NCBI GenBank assembly: GCA_030272155.1
Contig: CP126198.1
Span: 5,678,501 to 5,742,500 of the forward strand
DNA from: Tetradesmus obliquus
Taxonomy: Eukaryota; Chlorophyta; Chlorophyceae; Sphaeropleales; Scenedesmaceae
Reading direction: 5' to 3'
Length of the DNA: 64,000 bases
The translations under genes and the position numbers were made by a program. The notes under the pieces were generated by a model. It saw only the letters and a program-made list of their open reading frames with translations. It did no database searches and had not been told where the DNA came from. Shown here piece by piece: positions 35,189-51,080 of the stretch (its first letter is position 1; the number at the start of each line of letters is the position of its first letter).

Positions 35189-37594
35189 TCACAGCTGTAT
35201 GGTGCGGCCCTCCTTGCTGCTCTGCATTGCAGCCTCAATCAGCCGGATCACAGCTGCAGCCTGCTCGGGACGCACAGACAGCCTGCTGTTGATGCCGCCA
35301 CTGCCGCCAGCCTCAGCGACAGCAGCAGCAACCGCATCTGATTCAGCACCTGTTGCGATTGCATCAGCCGGTGCTCCCTTCTGCTGTGCTGAACTGCTGG
35401 CTTCTGGCCCCGCAATCGCCACAGCTGCATCTCCCAGCAGGATGCTTGCAATCTCGTCATAAAAAGCCATCCAGCAGCCGCGTGGTGTGGCAACCCGCAC
35501 CACTGCCCCGCTGCTGCCGGGTGCTTCACCCCCGCCCTTGGCCACATGCGCCAGCATGCCTGCCTGCACCCAGCCCAGATCAACAGCAGCAGCGCTGCCG
35601 CTGCCGCTGCTGCCGCCGCCAGGGGCCCCTGCAGGTGCTGCTGCTGCTGCTGGCGAAGGGGGCCGTGCCGATCCTGCTGACCGTGGCCTTTTGGCTGCCA
35701 CTGCAGGTGGCGGCATGTGCAGGGCAACACTGTCCAGAGTGCTGAAGCCTTCTGGCCCCTCAACACCAAAGCCTGCAACACAGGCAGTAGTGGCAGCAGC
35801 AGCAGCATGGGCGGGCTGAGCAAGCACGGCTGTGTGCCTCGTTGCAGTGGCAGCACAGCTCACATCAAGGCTGCCCCTAGCAGCAACAGAAGCCTTGAAT
35901 GGCGCAGCACCAGCTACCCCAACCGCTGGGCCCAAAGTAATGCACGAGCCACTGCCAACCGCTGAATCTCCTGCAAGGCTGGTGCAAGGCTCCTGCAAGT
36001 TTCCTGCAAGCAGCCCGCCCACCTAGGTCTGTGGGCAGCAGCCCACCCCTCAGCTGGCCCTCTTGCTCATCCAGCCCCTGCTTCTCAAAGCTGCCCAGGC
36101 TGCCGTTCAACACAGTAACAAAATCCTGCAAGTTTCCTGCAAGCAGCCCGCCCACCTGGGTCTGTGGGCAGCAGCCCGCCCCTCAGCTGGCCCTCCTGCA
36201 CATCCAGCCCATGCTTCTCAAAGCTGCCCAGGCTGCCATGCAGCAAGAACCTCGGACCCGGCCGCCTTGCCAGCATGCTGGCTCGCAGGATGGCTGTCAG
36301 GGGGTATGTGGCGGTGCTACTAGCAGGTGTGCTACTGGGCGAGCCTTGGTTGTGCTTGTAGTGCAGTGTTATGGTGAAGGCGTCTGGGGAGTCGGAGCCC
36401 GGCAGTTGGCGCTGGTTGAGCACGTGTGCAGTGAGCGCAGCGGGCGGCCCGAACAGCGTGAGCGCTTGGTCCAGCAGGTGGGCCCCTGCAGGGCAGTAAG
36501 TGGGTAGTAGTTGTGGGGCATGATTGAAGGAAGCGAGGAGAAGCGCGAGGGAGCAAGCTGCGCACGGTTTTGTGAGCGTGTGCTTGCAGGAAGAGGAACA
36601 CAAGCGCATGCGCAGCAGGCAAGTGCTGCCGGCATGGCACATGTGCTGCTGCCATGCGTGTGTGCGGACTGTCACCTTACTGTGCTGTGCTGTGTTGCAA
36701 CCTCAAGCCAGGCATGCATGCAAACAGGTTTCTTTTCTGTTATCGCTGTGCATGTATGGCCCTGTCCCAGCCAGCGCACCTAGGTCGTACAGCACGCCCG
36801 AACCAGGCAGGTCTGACTCCTTCCAGCCTGGCTTGACTGCATTGCGGAACCTGCAGGCAGACGCCAAGCAGTGCCGATTTGGGATGGTTATATGCTTGCA
36901 AGGTTGCTCGTCAGCACCGCAGCCGGCAGCAGATGATGAATGCACAAGCAGCGTCAAATTGAGCGGCAGACAATGCACAAGCAGCGCCACATCGAGGCAG
37001 GCAATGCATGTAAGCGGAGACTCCTTCCAGCCTGGCTTCACTGCGCTGCTGAACCTGCAGGCAGGCCCCACACAGTGCCAGTGAGGACTAAGCACGGCGC
37101 TGGTGAGGTTGATTATGTCTGTAATGCTCCATGCAGCAAGCAGCAGGCTCAACCTGGGACAGCGCAGGCCCCAACTGCGGCCATGAAGGCAACCCGGCAC
37201 AGCAGCAGGCAATGCGCAAGCAAGCGAAACACTGCGCAGCATCGCACTGCTCATGCCAGCAGCACAGCCATAGCTGCCAGCTTGCTGCTGTAATTGGCTT
37301 GCATTAGCTGCCCTGCTGTATCAACGGCACCAGCTGCCCTGCTGCATCAATGGCAGCAAACACCACGATTGCATCCTAAGGCACAATGCACAGCGCACTA
37401 TGCTGTGCGTACTAAGTAGGGTTACTTAGTAGAGTTGCATCCTTAGGCACCATGATTGCATCCTAAGGCTGAACTAGGTTGTGCTTAGGGTTTGAACCCG
37501 CACCTGTCGAAGTGGCTCTCGTACTCCACCAGCCGCCCCAGCGCCCCGCAGCGCAGCAGCTGCTGCACCAGCTGGAAGTCGCCATCCCACCTGC

Positions 37595-37645
<51 letters not shown>

Positions 37646-38445
37646 GTGGCTGAGCACAACTGGCTGCAGCTGCCAGAGCTACATGAGGCCGCAGGCATCA
37701 CAGGCAATGGGAAGCACTCTGGTGTGTTGCTGCAGCGTCCTGGAGCTGAGCTGGCTCGCAGATGTGGGCAGCAGCTGCTGGCCTTGGCACCCTGTTATTG
37801 GGCCACAGGCAACAGCAACTGCTGCACAGGCACAAACAACTACTTGCCCATCTTGCTTGCAACCGTTGCAGGCTGGTGGCGTAGGCAAGCTGCTGCGCAC
37901 CTCCTGTTCTGGTAGACCGCCAGCAGCCGCTGCTGCCTGCCTGCCAGCTCGCACAGCTGCAGGCACTGGCTGTGGTTCACTGCCATGGGCTTCTCCAGGA
38001 TGACCTGCAGCAGGCAGGCTGGGTTTGAATACAAACTGTATAAACGAATGGTCAATTCAAAGCTACACAACAGCCCAGATCAGGTGAATCATGGGCAGGC
38101 ATATGCGATTGCGGCTGCTGCGTGGTAGGATTGTCCAAGGCAGCAGCTGGGGATGCAGCCACAGCGCAGGCACTGCTGCTGCCGCCTCACATGCTTGCCA
38201 GCCTCCAGGCAGGCCTTAGCCAGCTCGTAATGCGTGTGGGTGGGCGTTGTGACCACCGCAAGGTCGATCCCAGGCAGGAAAGAGGCTATGCTGTCGGTGA
38301 CGGGTACAGCTTCGAAGCCCGCAACAGGCTTGTCTGCCGTCCTCAGAAACTTCTTGAGACGGAAAGACGGGTGTGAGGTTATGAAGGGTGCGTGGAAAAT
38401 CGTGGCGCTCGTCCCAGCACCGATGATGCCCACGGCAACCGCCAT
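35189..38445 (-). CDS. Gfo/Idh/MocA family NAD(P)-dependent oxidoreductase
   Basis: Six exons: complement(join(35189..35772, 36156..36485, 36780..36850, 37504..37590, 37901..38004, 38191..38445)), 476 aa, all in phase. Residues 6-11 (GIIGAG) begin the Rossmann fold; VVTTPTHTHYELAKACLEAGKHV and VILEKPMAV (EKP at about 89-91, the family's nicotinamide-side Lys motif) follow. The C-terminal half has HLLDQALTLFGPP, GSLGSFEKHGLD, WMAFYDEI and IRLIEAAMQSSKEGRTIQL, the pattern of E. coli YdgJ-like dehydrogenases as I recall them. Those are near 345 aa; the extra length is mostly an Ala/Pro/Gly/Ser-rich insert at the start of exon 6. The substrate is probably a sugar or polyol (inference). No targeting peptide is evident. 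Introns 3 and 5 carry duplicated exon edges. Confidence 0.93.
36014..36240 (-). repeat. Duplicated donor edge of oxidoreductase exon 5
   Basis: The last 85 or so coding bases of exon 5 (GSLGSFEKHGLDVQEGQLRG onward) plus the donor GTGGGCGGGC and GCTTGCAGGAAACTTGCAGG are repeated about 147 bases further into the intron with a few changes (EKQGLDEQEGQ). Both copies have a usable GT. Confidence 0.93.
36790..37060 (-). repeat. Duplicated acceptor edge of oxidoreductase exon 4
   Basis: CTGCAG|GTTC(C/A)GCA then codons for AVKPGWKES occur at 36850 (used) and again around 37055, about 205 bases upstream in the intron, both with an acceptor AG. Confidence 0.9.
37596..37640 (+). repeat. (CAG)15, sense (CTG)15, before the oxidoreductase exon 3 acceptor
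   Basis: Fifteen CAG units on the plus strand read as (CTG)15 in the minus-strand transcript, ending at the exon 3 acceptor. Confidence 0.95.
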
Positions 38446-38828
38446 TACTTAGCAGACTTCCCACACGCCTTGCAGCGAAACGTTTCGCGGGTATCACAGC
38501 AATCGAAGAATACCCAGACTTGGGGTAAGAATGGTGAAATCGCAGCAATGTCGTCACTCCCCGATTACGAAATGCAGCATCCTGCTGATGATGAATACTA
38601 TCATTTGAAGATGCCACTTTGAATGGCCTCAAAAGCGGGTGTGCTGTGTTGCTGGCTTCAGAGGGGAAGGAACTTTGGATAGTATACGACGTGCCTCGTC
38701 AGCCAGTAACTTGTAACGGATTACGCCCTTTAGCAGACTTCTGAAAAGGGCTGTTCGACATATAAAGAAAGTTGCCGATTGCATACATTACAAGCATTGA
38801 AGCACAATGCAACATCATGCATACTCAC

Positions 38829-38915
38829 ATAGCTGGACGGCGCCCCCCGGGCCATCATGGCTGCTTCAACTTCAGACTCTATTGCTGCTGCTCCTTCTAC
38901 TTGTTCTAGTATTAC
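38829..38915 (-). CDS. Orphan exon candidate (29 codons)
   Basis: An 87-base open segment between TTTGCAG and GTGAGTATG, coding VILEQVEGAAAIESEVEAAM and ending ARGAPSSY. The flanking splice sites are strong and the length is a multiple of three. I cannot attach it to a start or terminal exon, though PFSEVC-stop follows at about 38735 after another AG. It could be part of a small unmodelled gene between the oxidoreductase and RPL18A. Confidence 0.3.
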
Positions 38916-39487
38916 CTGCAAACAAAACAAAACCTGGTCAGTGCTGTTCCCAGTAGCCACGATGCCTGGGGGGAACGAGCACTGACGGTCTTCTGCTCCT
39001 TTGTAGACTGAGGTAGCCCTGGTGTAGTGTTGTCAGTGACACTCTCAGGTCGTCACTTTCAGCACAGGTGTGTAGATTGGATGTTTTCCTCGCGAAGAAG
39101 CAGCAGCAGCAGTAGTTATAGTACAAGTAGGGGGTGCATGTATGCCTGCTTTGTGGCCCATCGATTTACTGCTGCAGTGATGAATTACTGGTGAGGCTGC
39201 GTTGCTTGTTTCGACATGAAACAGTGGCCGGGTATGGTGCCAAGCAACAGCAGCGATCTCGGGCCACTGCTTGCAAGAAGCTGCTGCCACTGTCGAATGC
39301 TGCCTATGCCAGCCCTGTCACAGCGCCTTTGTTGGAGTGCAGCAGTCACGTTGCCAATGCTGGTCAAAACCTTTGTAGCTGTCCGTGTAAACGGTTGCAG
39401 GACTCACATGAGAGCACTGGTCACGTCAGCTGCAGTGATGTTCAGAAAGGGAGGCAGACGCAGAGACCACGGAACTTTGTGACTTAG

Positions 39488-39492
39488 TTACA
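39488..39492 (-). terminator. TGTAA poly(A) signal candidate for RPL18A
   Basis: TTACA on the plus strand is TGTAA in the RPL18A transcript, about 325 bases after the stop. That is long for a ribosomal protein gene, so this is tentative. Confidence 0.35.
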
Positions 39493-39813
39493 CACCATCG
39501 CCTGCGCACAAGAGATGCTACCGCCACTGCGCAGCCACAGCAGCTGCCCACCAGGGGCCCCGCTGCTGCTGCTGCTGCTGCTGCAGACATCCAAGCACAG
39601 CGCCAGCCTGCTTTGCTGCTGCCGCTGCAGCAACATGCCCAGCCGCCAGGCTGGCACTGCCAGCATCACTCCCTGCACCCTAATCCTGCAAGCTCCTGGT
39701 GCGCCAGTTCCCAGTGCCGTCGCCGCCGCTGCTGCTTTTCAGCAGTAGCAGGCCCAGCACCCAGCTTCCTGCAAGCCTGATCCTGCTGCTGCAACTGCTG
39801 CTGCTGCTGCTGC

Positions 39814-43457
<3,644 letters not shown>

Positions 43458-44465
43458 GTTGGCGACGTTTTCCCCACTACAAACGTCAAGTTGAAGAGGA
43501 AGATCCAGAGCACGCTCGAGAACCTTATCTGTCGAGCCAAGCGAGTTTTGCACTCAGTGCGGTTTAGTTCGAAGCTCAAAGGGTAGAGAAAGGCGACGCG
43601 CTGCACAAAAGAGGGTTTCAACTGAGCTAATCGCGGGTTTTTGAAACAGCAACAGCCACCTGCACAACTATGCTTGATGGCTGCTGCTGTCAGTGGTTGC
43701 TCCTGTGGCAGCAGTGCAGGCTATGCTGGGTAGAGGCTTATGAAGACTGGAATTACAAAAATGCCAAGACAATGGTTGACCAGGCAGTCTCAGCCTGGCA
43801 CCTGCACCAGCATGCAGCTGTGCCTAGCAGCAAGGGCTTTTGAGCCGAATGCTGTTGCAATTCACATCATCCAGCAAGATTCTGGAGCAATCTGCTCAGC
43901 AAGTAGATGCCACACATATGAGCAGCACAGCTTATTAGCATGTACCGCGTGTCGTCGTCGTGTACACCCACCCAGGCCAGCAGCAGGGCGGGTGCCACCA
44001 GCAAGCCAGCACGCTGGTATGCATCAGACCTGTGGCACCATAAACGAACAATTGGCCAAGCGATGTGCTTACATCATGCGATGCAACTGCCAGGGACATA
44101 CATGGGTGCCAGAGACCACATACATGGGTGCAAGCAAGGCCTACGAGGCCCAGCAGTGACTGCCCAGTTTGCGCACAATGCAGGCTGCTAGCATTGTGTG
44201 CACTGCTCTGCAGCCTGCAGCTGCAGCGGCCAACACCACTTTGACGGCGCTGCAGCTGCAACAAGCCGCAGCAGGCCTACAGCCCACAGACCAGCTCAAC
44301 CAGCCGAACCTGCCACTGAGGGTTCCTGCAAGCTGGCAGGCCAGCAGCACGTGTCCGCCTGCTTGCCTCGTGGCCCTTTTAGTGGTGCGGGTTCCTGCAA
44401 GCCGTCAGCGCAGCAGTGCGTGTCCGCCTATTTGCGCAGTGTTCCTGCAAGCTGTAGCTGCCCCA
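43458..44465. other. Spacer between SDA1 3' end and RPL18A 5' end
   Basis: About 1 kb between two genes read in the same direction. It should contain the SDA1 3' UTR and the RPL18A promoter. TTCCTGCAAGC-like segments recur at about 44322-44335, 44388-44401 and 44442-44454. No gene seen. Confidence 0.45.
44069..44073 (-). terminator. TGTAA poly(A) signal candidate for SDA1
   Basis: TTACA on the plus strand, TGTAA in the transcript, about 390 bases after the SDA1 stop. Confidence 0.35.
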
Positions 44466-47270
44466 CTACTTGCGCACGTGGCCCTTGAAGTGCCGCGGGT
44501 TGCTCTTGTTGCGCGCCTTGACGCTGCGGTTGCGCAGCTGCTGGATGCGCGCCGCGATGGGCATGCTCTTGCTGCGCTGCTTCTCGCGCTCGCTCAGCCC
44601 GCCCTGCTTCTTCTTCTTGATGCCTGTGCGGGAGCCAAAGGCCTCGCGGCCCTCGCGGCCAGCCATCACGCTAGCCAGGCGCTCCTCCTTGTTCTTGCGC
44701 TTCTTGTGGCGGCCTGCAGCAGCGGCGGCGGCAGCAGCAGCACGATGTGAGGTGGTGTGTGAGGCTCGTTCAGACAGCGGAACGCTACATGCAAATTGAA
44801 AGCTCTCTTTTAACGACAGTGACGCTGGCCAGCCACTGCTCGTTTGTCCTTATGCTTGTTATGTCTTTCCTGCAACTCATAATAATATTGTTGTGGCGGC
44901 CTGCGGAAAGAACCCAGCTCAAAGCGCTACTGCGGACTTCCAAAATGACACCCAGCAGCCACTCTCAAACATTCTGAAGCTGTCACACCAATCACGCACC
45001 TGTGAGGTTGTCTGCTGCCACAGTCGCGTCGCTCAGTTTAGCTTTCTTGCTGGCCAGCGCCAGCGCCTCGTCAGCCTCAGCCTCAGCCTCTGCTACCGCC
45101 ACAGCAGCTACATGCTAAAGCCCTTGCCCGTACCGGGTGACGTAACATAGCTGTGCACCCCTGCGCCCTTGCCCCTTGCAAACAGACAACGCCTTGAGCA
45201 GCGCCATTGCGACCAACACCACTACAGCCCAAAGCGCACCTGTGAGGTCGTCTGCTGCCACCGTTGCATCACTCAGCTTGGCCTTTTTGCTGGCCAGCGC
45301 CAGCGCCTCGTCAGCCTCAGCCTCTGCTGCCGCCACGGCGCGCCGCTTCTTGGCCTCACTGGCGCCCGCCAGGCCGTGGCGCGCCAGAGCTGACTTGATC
45401 AGCGCACGGCGCTGCAGCTGCCTGCAGGGTGAGGAGGCAAGGAACAAATTAGTGCTGACAAGGGAAGCCCGACATGGTGCATTTTGCTCATTGGGAGCGG
45501 CAGTGACAGCGCCGACTTGATCAGCGCGCGGCGCTGCAGCTGCCTGCGGGGTGAGGGAGGAGGCAGGATGCATAAGGTGTCAATATGTTCATTGGTAGCA
45601 GCAGCGACAGCAGCTTCAGTGGCGCGCCAGCGCGGACTTGATCAGCGCGCGGCGCTGCAGCTGCCTGCGGGGTGAAGGGGAGGAAGGAAGGGTGCACAAG
45701 GGATGAGTCAAGGATGGGCTAGAAGGCCAGAAGGTACAAAATGGTGCTGGCAGGCAAAGCCCAACACGGTGCATTTGTTCGTTGGGAGCGCCAGTACCAG
45801 CGCAGACCTGATCAGCGCGCGGCGCTGCAGCTGCCTGCGGGGTGGGGTGGGGTAGGGTGGTGAAGGATGGAGGGTGGGCAGGAGGCAGAGCACACCGCGA
45901 TGAGGGCTGAGAGCCGCCAGCTGGGTATTGACAGGGACAGTGGATGAGTTGGGGAGTGATGGTGCCACACGGGCAGGCATACAGGATGCTGGATATTACC
46001 GCCAGAAGCTGCATGAGATAGCTGCTGAAGCATGCAGATAACTTCTTCCTGCAGGCGCCACACATCGCATGCGCCTGAAGTCTCCCTCAGTCATTGGATG
46101 CGCGGATGTGACAGCTAGAAGCCAAGCAACATAACAACATTTAAAGCAAGCCAAGCACCTCTCCCAGCAGGCACCACACGCACCGCATGCGCTTGAAGTC
46201 CTCCTCTGTCAGAATGCGCGTCATCTCAATGGGCACGCCCGCAGCCAGCGCAGCAGCAGCCTCTTCATCAGCCCCGCCCAGCTGCTGCTGCTGCTGCAGC
46301 TCCTTGGCTGCCTTGGCTGCTGCCAGCTGCTTCTTAAGGCTGGATAAGCTGCCTTGCTGCTGCTGCTGCTGCTTCTTGGCACTGCCTTGCTGCTGCTGCT
46401 GCGGCGGCGGCGGCGTCTGCTGCTGTGCTGCAGGCTCATCTTCCGAGCCAGGTTCTTCGCTGCCGCTGCTGCCTGCCTCCTCGTCCCCTTCATCCTCCTC
46501 TTCACTGCCCTCCTCGCCACCGCTACTGCTGCCGCTGTGCTGCTGCTGCTGCTGCTGCTCGCCATCTTCACTTCCAACCTCCTCACTCTCTTCTCCCTCT
46601 TCTCCCTCACCACCCTCACCCTCACTATCTGTCTCCCAGCTGCCACTGCTGCCATCACCATCACCATCCCCGTCATCCCCTAAACCATAATCCTCGCTGC
46701 CCTCGTCACTGCCTAAACCGCCGCGTGCCAGGTCAGCCTCCAGCAGCTCCGCGCCCTCCAGGCGGCCCGCCGCTGCTGACTCACCGTAGCCCGCCGGCGC
46801 CGCTGCCAGGTCAGCAGCGCGGCCCCTGTCGCGCTTGGCCAGCAGCGCTGCAGCCAGCAAACCAAATGACAGTAACAGCGCAGTAGCAAGCAACGGTTAT
46901 CAGACGATTGAGGGGAAATCATGGCCAGCAGGAACAAGGCAGAAGAGAGACAGCATGAGTCTGTGTGCGGTATGCCTGACTAGGGTCAGGTGTGCGGCGT
47001 CTGGATTCCCAGACCATGGGGGTGGGCAGGCAACATGACACGACTAGTAGGTCAGCTGCTGGCGCTGCCGCTAAACTGCCCAGCAGCAGCCTGTTGCCTG
47101 CAAGCACTGGTTGATCTCAAACCCTATAGCATCAGGTGTTCAGCCCCAAAAGGCCCCCTCCCTACTAAAAAAACACCCACCTGGGTTGAGCTCCCTGAAG
47201 GCGCCTATGAGGCCGCGTGCTGCAGTGGCCACCTCCTTGTCACGGAAGCGCTTGTACTCTGACAGGTCCT

Positions 47271-47302
<32 letters not shown>

Positions 47303-47795
47303 TGCATTATCTAAGCTGGTGAGGGACTCAAGGCAAATTACTGGCACAGATGCGCTTGTCTGGAAAGACAGACATGCAGAGCCGTGTGTGGCAGTATGCT
47401 TTGTCACCATGTTGACATGACACACCACGCCACAAACTATAACCATGCAGTGCTGTTTTCTGACCTGCAGCAGCTCCTCGCTCATGACCAGGGGGTAATA
47501 TCACACCCTGCCACAAGCATGTGGTGCCCACAATCAATACAAAGCAAATAATCTTCACGCCTCACCTGCAGCAGCTCCTTGCTCATGACCAGGGGGTACC
47601 ATCACACCCTGTGTGATGCATGTGGTGCCCACATCAATAAAGAAAATACATTATTCGTGTCTCACCTGCAGCAGCTCCTCGCTCATGACCAGGGGGCAGC
47701 GCAGGCTGAGCTCGCGCACCGTCTTGAGACCCAGAGTCATCACCTCGGGACGGGCCCTGGCAGCAGCAGCAGCAGCGAGTAACACGCAGCAGCGT

Positions 47796-47849
<54 letters not shown>

Positions 47850-50800
47850 GTAACAGGCTCTTCAGGGGCACAACATTACAGTGACATCGGACTTTAAAGC
47901 AGCACCATGCCAAAACCCCGCCCACCTGTCGTGCACAAACTGGTCTACCAGCTGCCGCAGCACGGGCGCCAGGCTCTCTGCGCACCTTTCACACCCCGTC
48001 AAAACCATGAAGCAGCACCACTACCAAAACCCTGCTAACAGGTCCACCAGCTGGTGCAGCACCGTGGCCAGGCTCTCGGGCGGCACCAGCTTACTACCCT
48101 ACAACAAAAACGCTGAAAAAGTCTGCTGTAACACACCTGTCGTGCACAAACTGGTCCACCAGCTGCCGCAGCACGGGCGCCAGGCTCTCGGGCGGCACTA
48201 GCTCATGCACCGCCCCCGCCAGCGCCGCCAGCACCTGCGTCACGTTACGCACATACTTGTTTGCGAAAGTGCTGATCACACCATCAGCCTGCTGATGCAC
48301 ACAATTGCGCAAAGCAATTAGGCAGTGCTGTGATTGTACTCGAAGCCAGCAATTGATCTGGATAGTGCTGTGAGCAGCGATAGCCAGTGGGTGCATACTG
48401 CAACAATCCCTACTCTAAAACCAAGAAACGGCCAGCACCTGCGTCACGTCGCGCTGGTGTGGCGCGATGTACTTCTGCAGGAAGGGGTAGAAGTTGAGCA
48501 GCAGCAGCTTGTGCACGCCCACCACCCTGCATGGCAGCGGCAGCAGTATTTGTGCACAGGCAGCAGTAAGAAAGAGTTGGTGGGTTATACAATGCGGAGG
48601 CAAACTCAGCTGTTCAAAGTCAGACGTCAGACCAGTGGGCAGTTGTAGTTGCCATCTGTAGACACGTGGGACAGGGGCCTGCAGGCAGCGCAACTGACGG
48701 AGCGCCTACAGCCTGCTTATCAAACCCAAAGCACAGCACACCCCCCCCCCCCTGCACAGTGCCCCCGCTCTTCACTCATAAGCAGCGCACCTGCTGAGCA
48801 CTGCCATCATGTCGAGGCGCGTCTCCCAGCGCTCCCTGCTGCCCTGCAGCCGCCCAAACAGCCGCTCAGCAAAGCCCTGCAGCGGTGGACAGGCGGGGCA
48901 CATAAATAAGTCTCGATTTCTGCAGGAGCCATTTACAGCAACCACAACAACAGCAGCGCACTGCAATGCCCCTGGCAGCACTGTGACGTAGAGGAATGCC
49001 ACAGCAGACATGCAACAACAGCAGCAGCAGCAGCAGCAGTTGACCTGTTGATCGAGCAGCAAGTGCAACCAGCTGATAACACAACCACACAACACCACTA
49101 CAGCGCGTCGCGCAGCAGCTGCAGCCTCAGCCTCAATGCTGACACGGCCCACACAATGAAAGCAACAACATCACACAGCGGCGCACCTGCGGGTCGTGCA
49201 GCAGGTGCATGGCTGCGAAGCCCTCGCTGCCCAACATGACATACAGTCTCAACACACAATGCAGCAGCAACTGACAACAGCCATTTCTCAGCAGCAACTA
49301 ACAACAGCGCCGCACCTGCGGGTCGTGCAGCAGGTGCATGGCTGCGAAGCCCTCGCTGCCCAGCGCGCTCTCCTTGCGGACCTGCTTCTTGAGCGTGGCC
49401 ATCACGCGCTTCAGCTTGGCCTGCTTCTTGCGCTTGCTGCTCTTGGTGCCCTGTGTAGGGGAGTTGGATGTTGAGGCAGCAGCGGCAGCAGCAGCAGCAG
49501 GGAGGCGTTCACCAGCAGTCAAGGACATGCCGCAACAGGCATGCAAGCATGAGAATGCAAAGCAGCTCTTCCGCCAACCCATGTCACGCTGCCGCAAGTT
49601 TCAAACCTACGCAACAAATCAACCCAAGTAACAAATTAAAATGTTGATGTAACTATGTCACAATGCCCACCTTGTGTGTGGCCTTGTAGACCTCCTCCTT
49701 TGTTGGCGCCACCACCACCGTCTTGCCCCTCTCAGCGTCCCCCGCCTCTTCCTCGCTGCTTATTGTACAGCAACAATATAACATGTCATGTAACAATGTA
49801 ACAACTATCACAATGCCCACCTTGTGTGTGGCCTTGTAGACCTCCTCCTTTGTCGGCGCCACCACCACCGTCTTGCCCCTCTCAGCATCCGCCTCGTCCT
49901 CGCTCGTCCTCGCTGCTGATTGAACAGCAACACAATAACATGTCATGTAACAGCGTAACAATGTAACAACCCACCTTGTGTGTTGCCTTGTAGACCTCCT
50001 CCTTTGTTGGCGCCACCACCACCGTCTTGCCCCTCTCAGCATCCGCCTCGTCCTCGCTCGTCCTCGCTGCTGATTGAACAGCAACACAATAACATGTCAT
50101 GTAACAGCGTAACAATGTAACAACCCACCTTGTGTGTTGCCTTGTAGACCTCCTCATTTGTTGGCGCCACCACCACCGTCTTGCCCCTCTCAGCATCTTC
50201 TGCCTCATCCTCGCTGCCCTCATCATCGCCCGCTGCTGCTGCATCCTGGCCCAAGAAGAACTTGAGCGCTGCCGCCATGACTGCGGGGCTCTTGTGGAAC
50301 ACCGCGCTGGCTGCAGGCAGCAACAACAGACACAGAAACACCAAGACATGCGTCAGGAGGGTTGTCAATTGTTTGTCGGGGCGGTGCCCTGTTCGCATAA
50401 CCGCAAGGCTTTGCGTAATACACCGCTGGCGGCGGCGGCAGCCGCACCACAGCGCAAGAGGGGTAGCAGACGCAACCACAAAAACGCAGGCATACATCAA
50501 CTGTATGCCTGCAGCCAACCCCCCAGACACAGAAGCGAAATCGATAACGCCTCACCAATGCAGTTCACGGTGCGCGCGTCGCGCCAGATGTGCCGCCGCC
50601 ACAGCTCGCCCAGCACGGCCAAGCTCTTCTTGGCCGCCAGCTCGCTGTCGTCCGCCAGCACGTTGAACAGGAAGGCCTGCACGGCGCGGTTGAGGCGCTC
50701 GTTGCGGCCCTTCTGGTTGGCGGCCTTGAGGTCTGAGGGGGTGAAGAAAAGGGTTTGGTGGTCAGGACGGCGGCGTTGAGTTCAGCAATGGGGGAGGAGG

Positions 50801-51049
50801 ATTTGACAAATGTTCAGGCGGTGTAGTGCATGATTGCTTGTGCTCCTGCTCCTGCTCCTGCTGCTGCTGGTGCTGCTGCTGCTGCACGTGCCTGTGACAG
50901 AGGTAGCCCTGCAAGCTATGCTGCGCCTGACCAGCCAAGCCCCTGGCTGCTGCTGCTGTTGCTGCTGCTGCTGGTGCTCCTTCTGTTGCACACTCCGGTG
51001 ATGGGGAAAGCCCTGCAAGCTATGCTGTGCCTAACCAACCGCCGCACTG

Positions 51050-51080
<31 letters not shown>

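Noticed and set aside
34481..35341. 286-codon plus-strand ORF with two in-frame 31-residue repeats
   Set aside because: The repeats differ mostly by amino-acid-changing bases, and the ORF runs antisense into the last exon of the oxidoreductase, which is firmly supported.
37487..37503. GGGTTCAAACCC on the minus strand, like a tRNA T arm
   Set aside because: It directly follows the donor of oxidoreductase exon 3, and the upstream sequence is coding exon, not a tRNA body.
47796..50200. Regularly spaced repeats that might suggest a CRISPR-like array
   Set aside because: The units contain exon ends and splice donors of SDA1, spacers are related to each other, and the DNA is eukaryotic.
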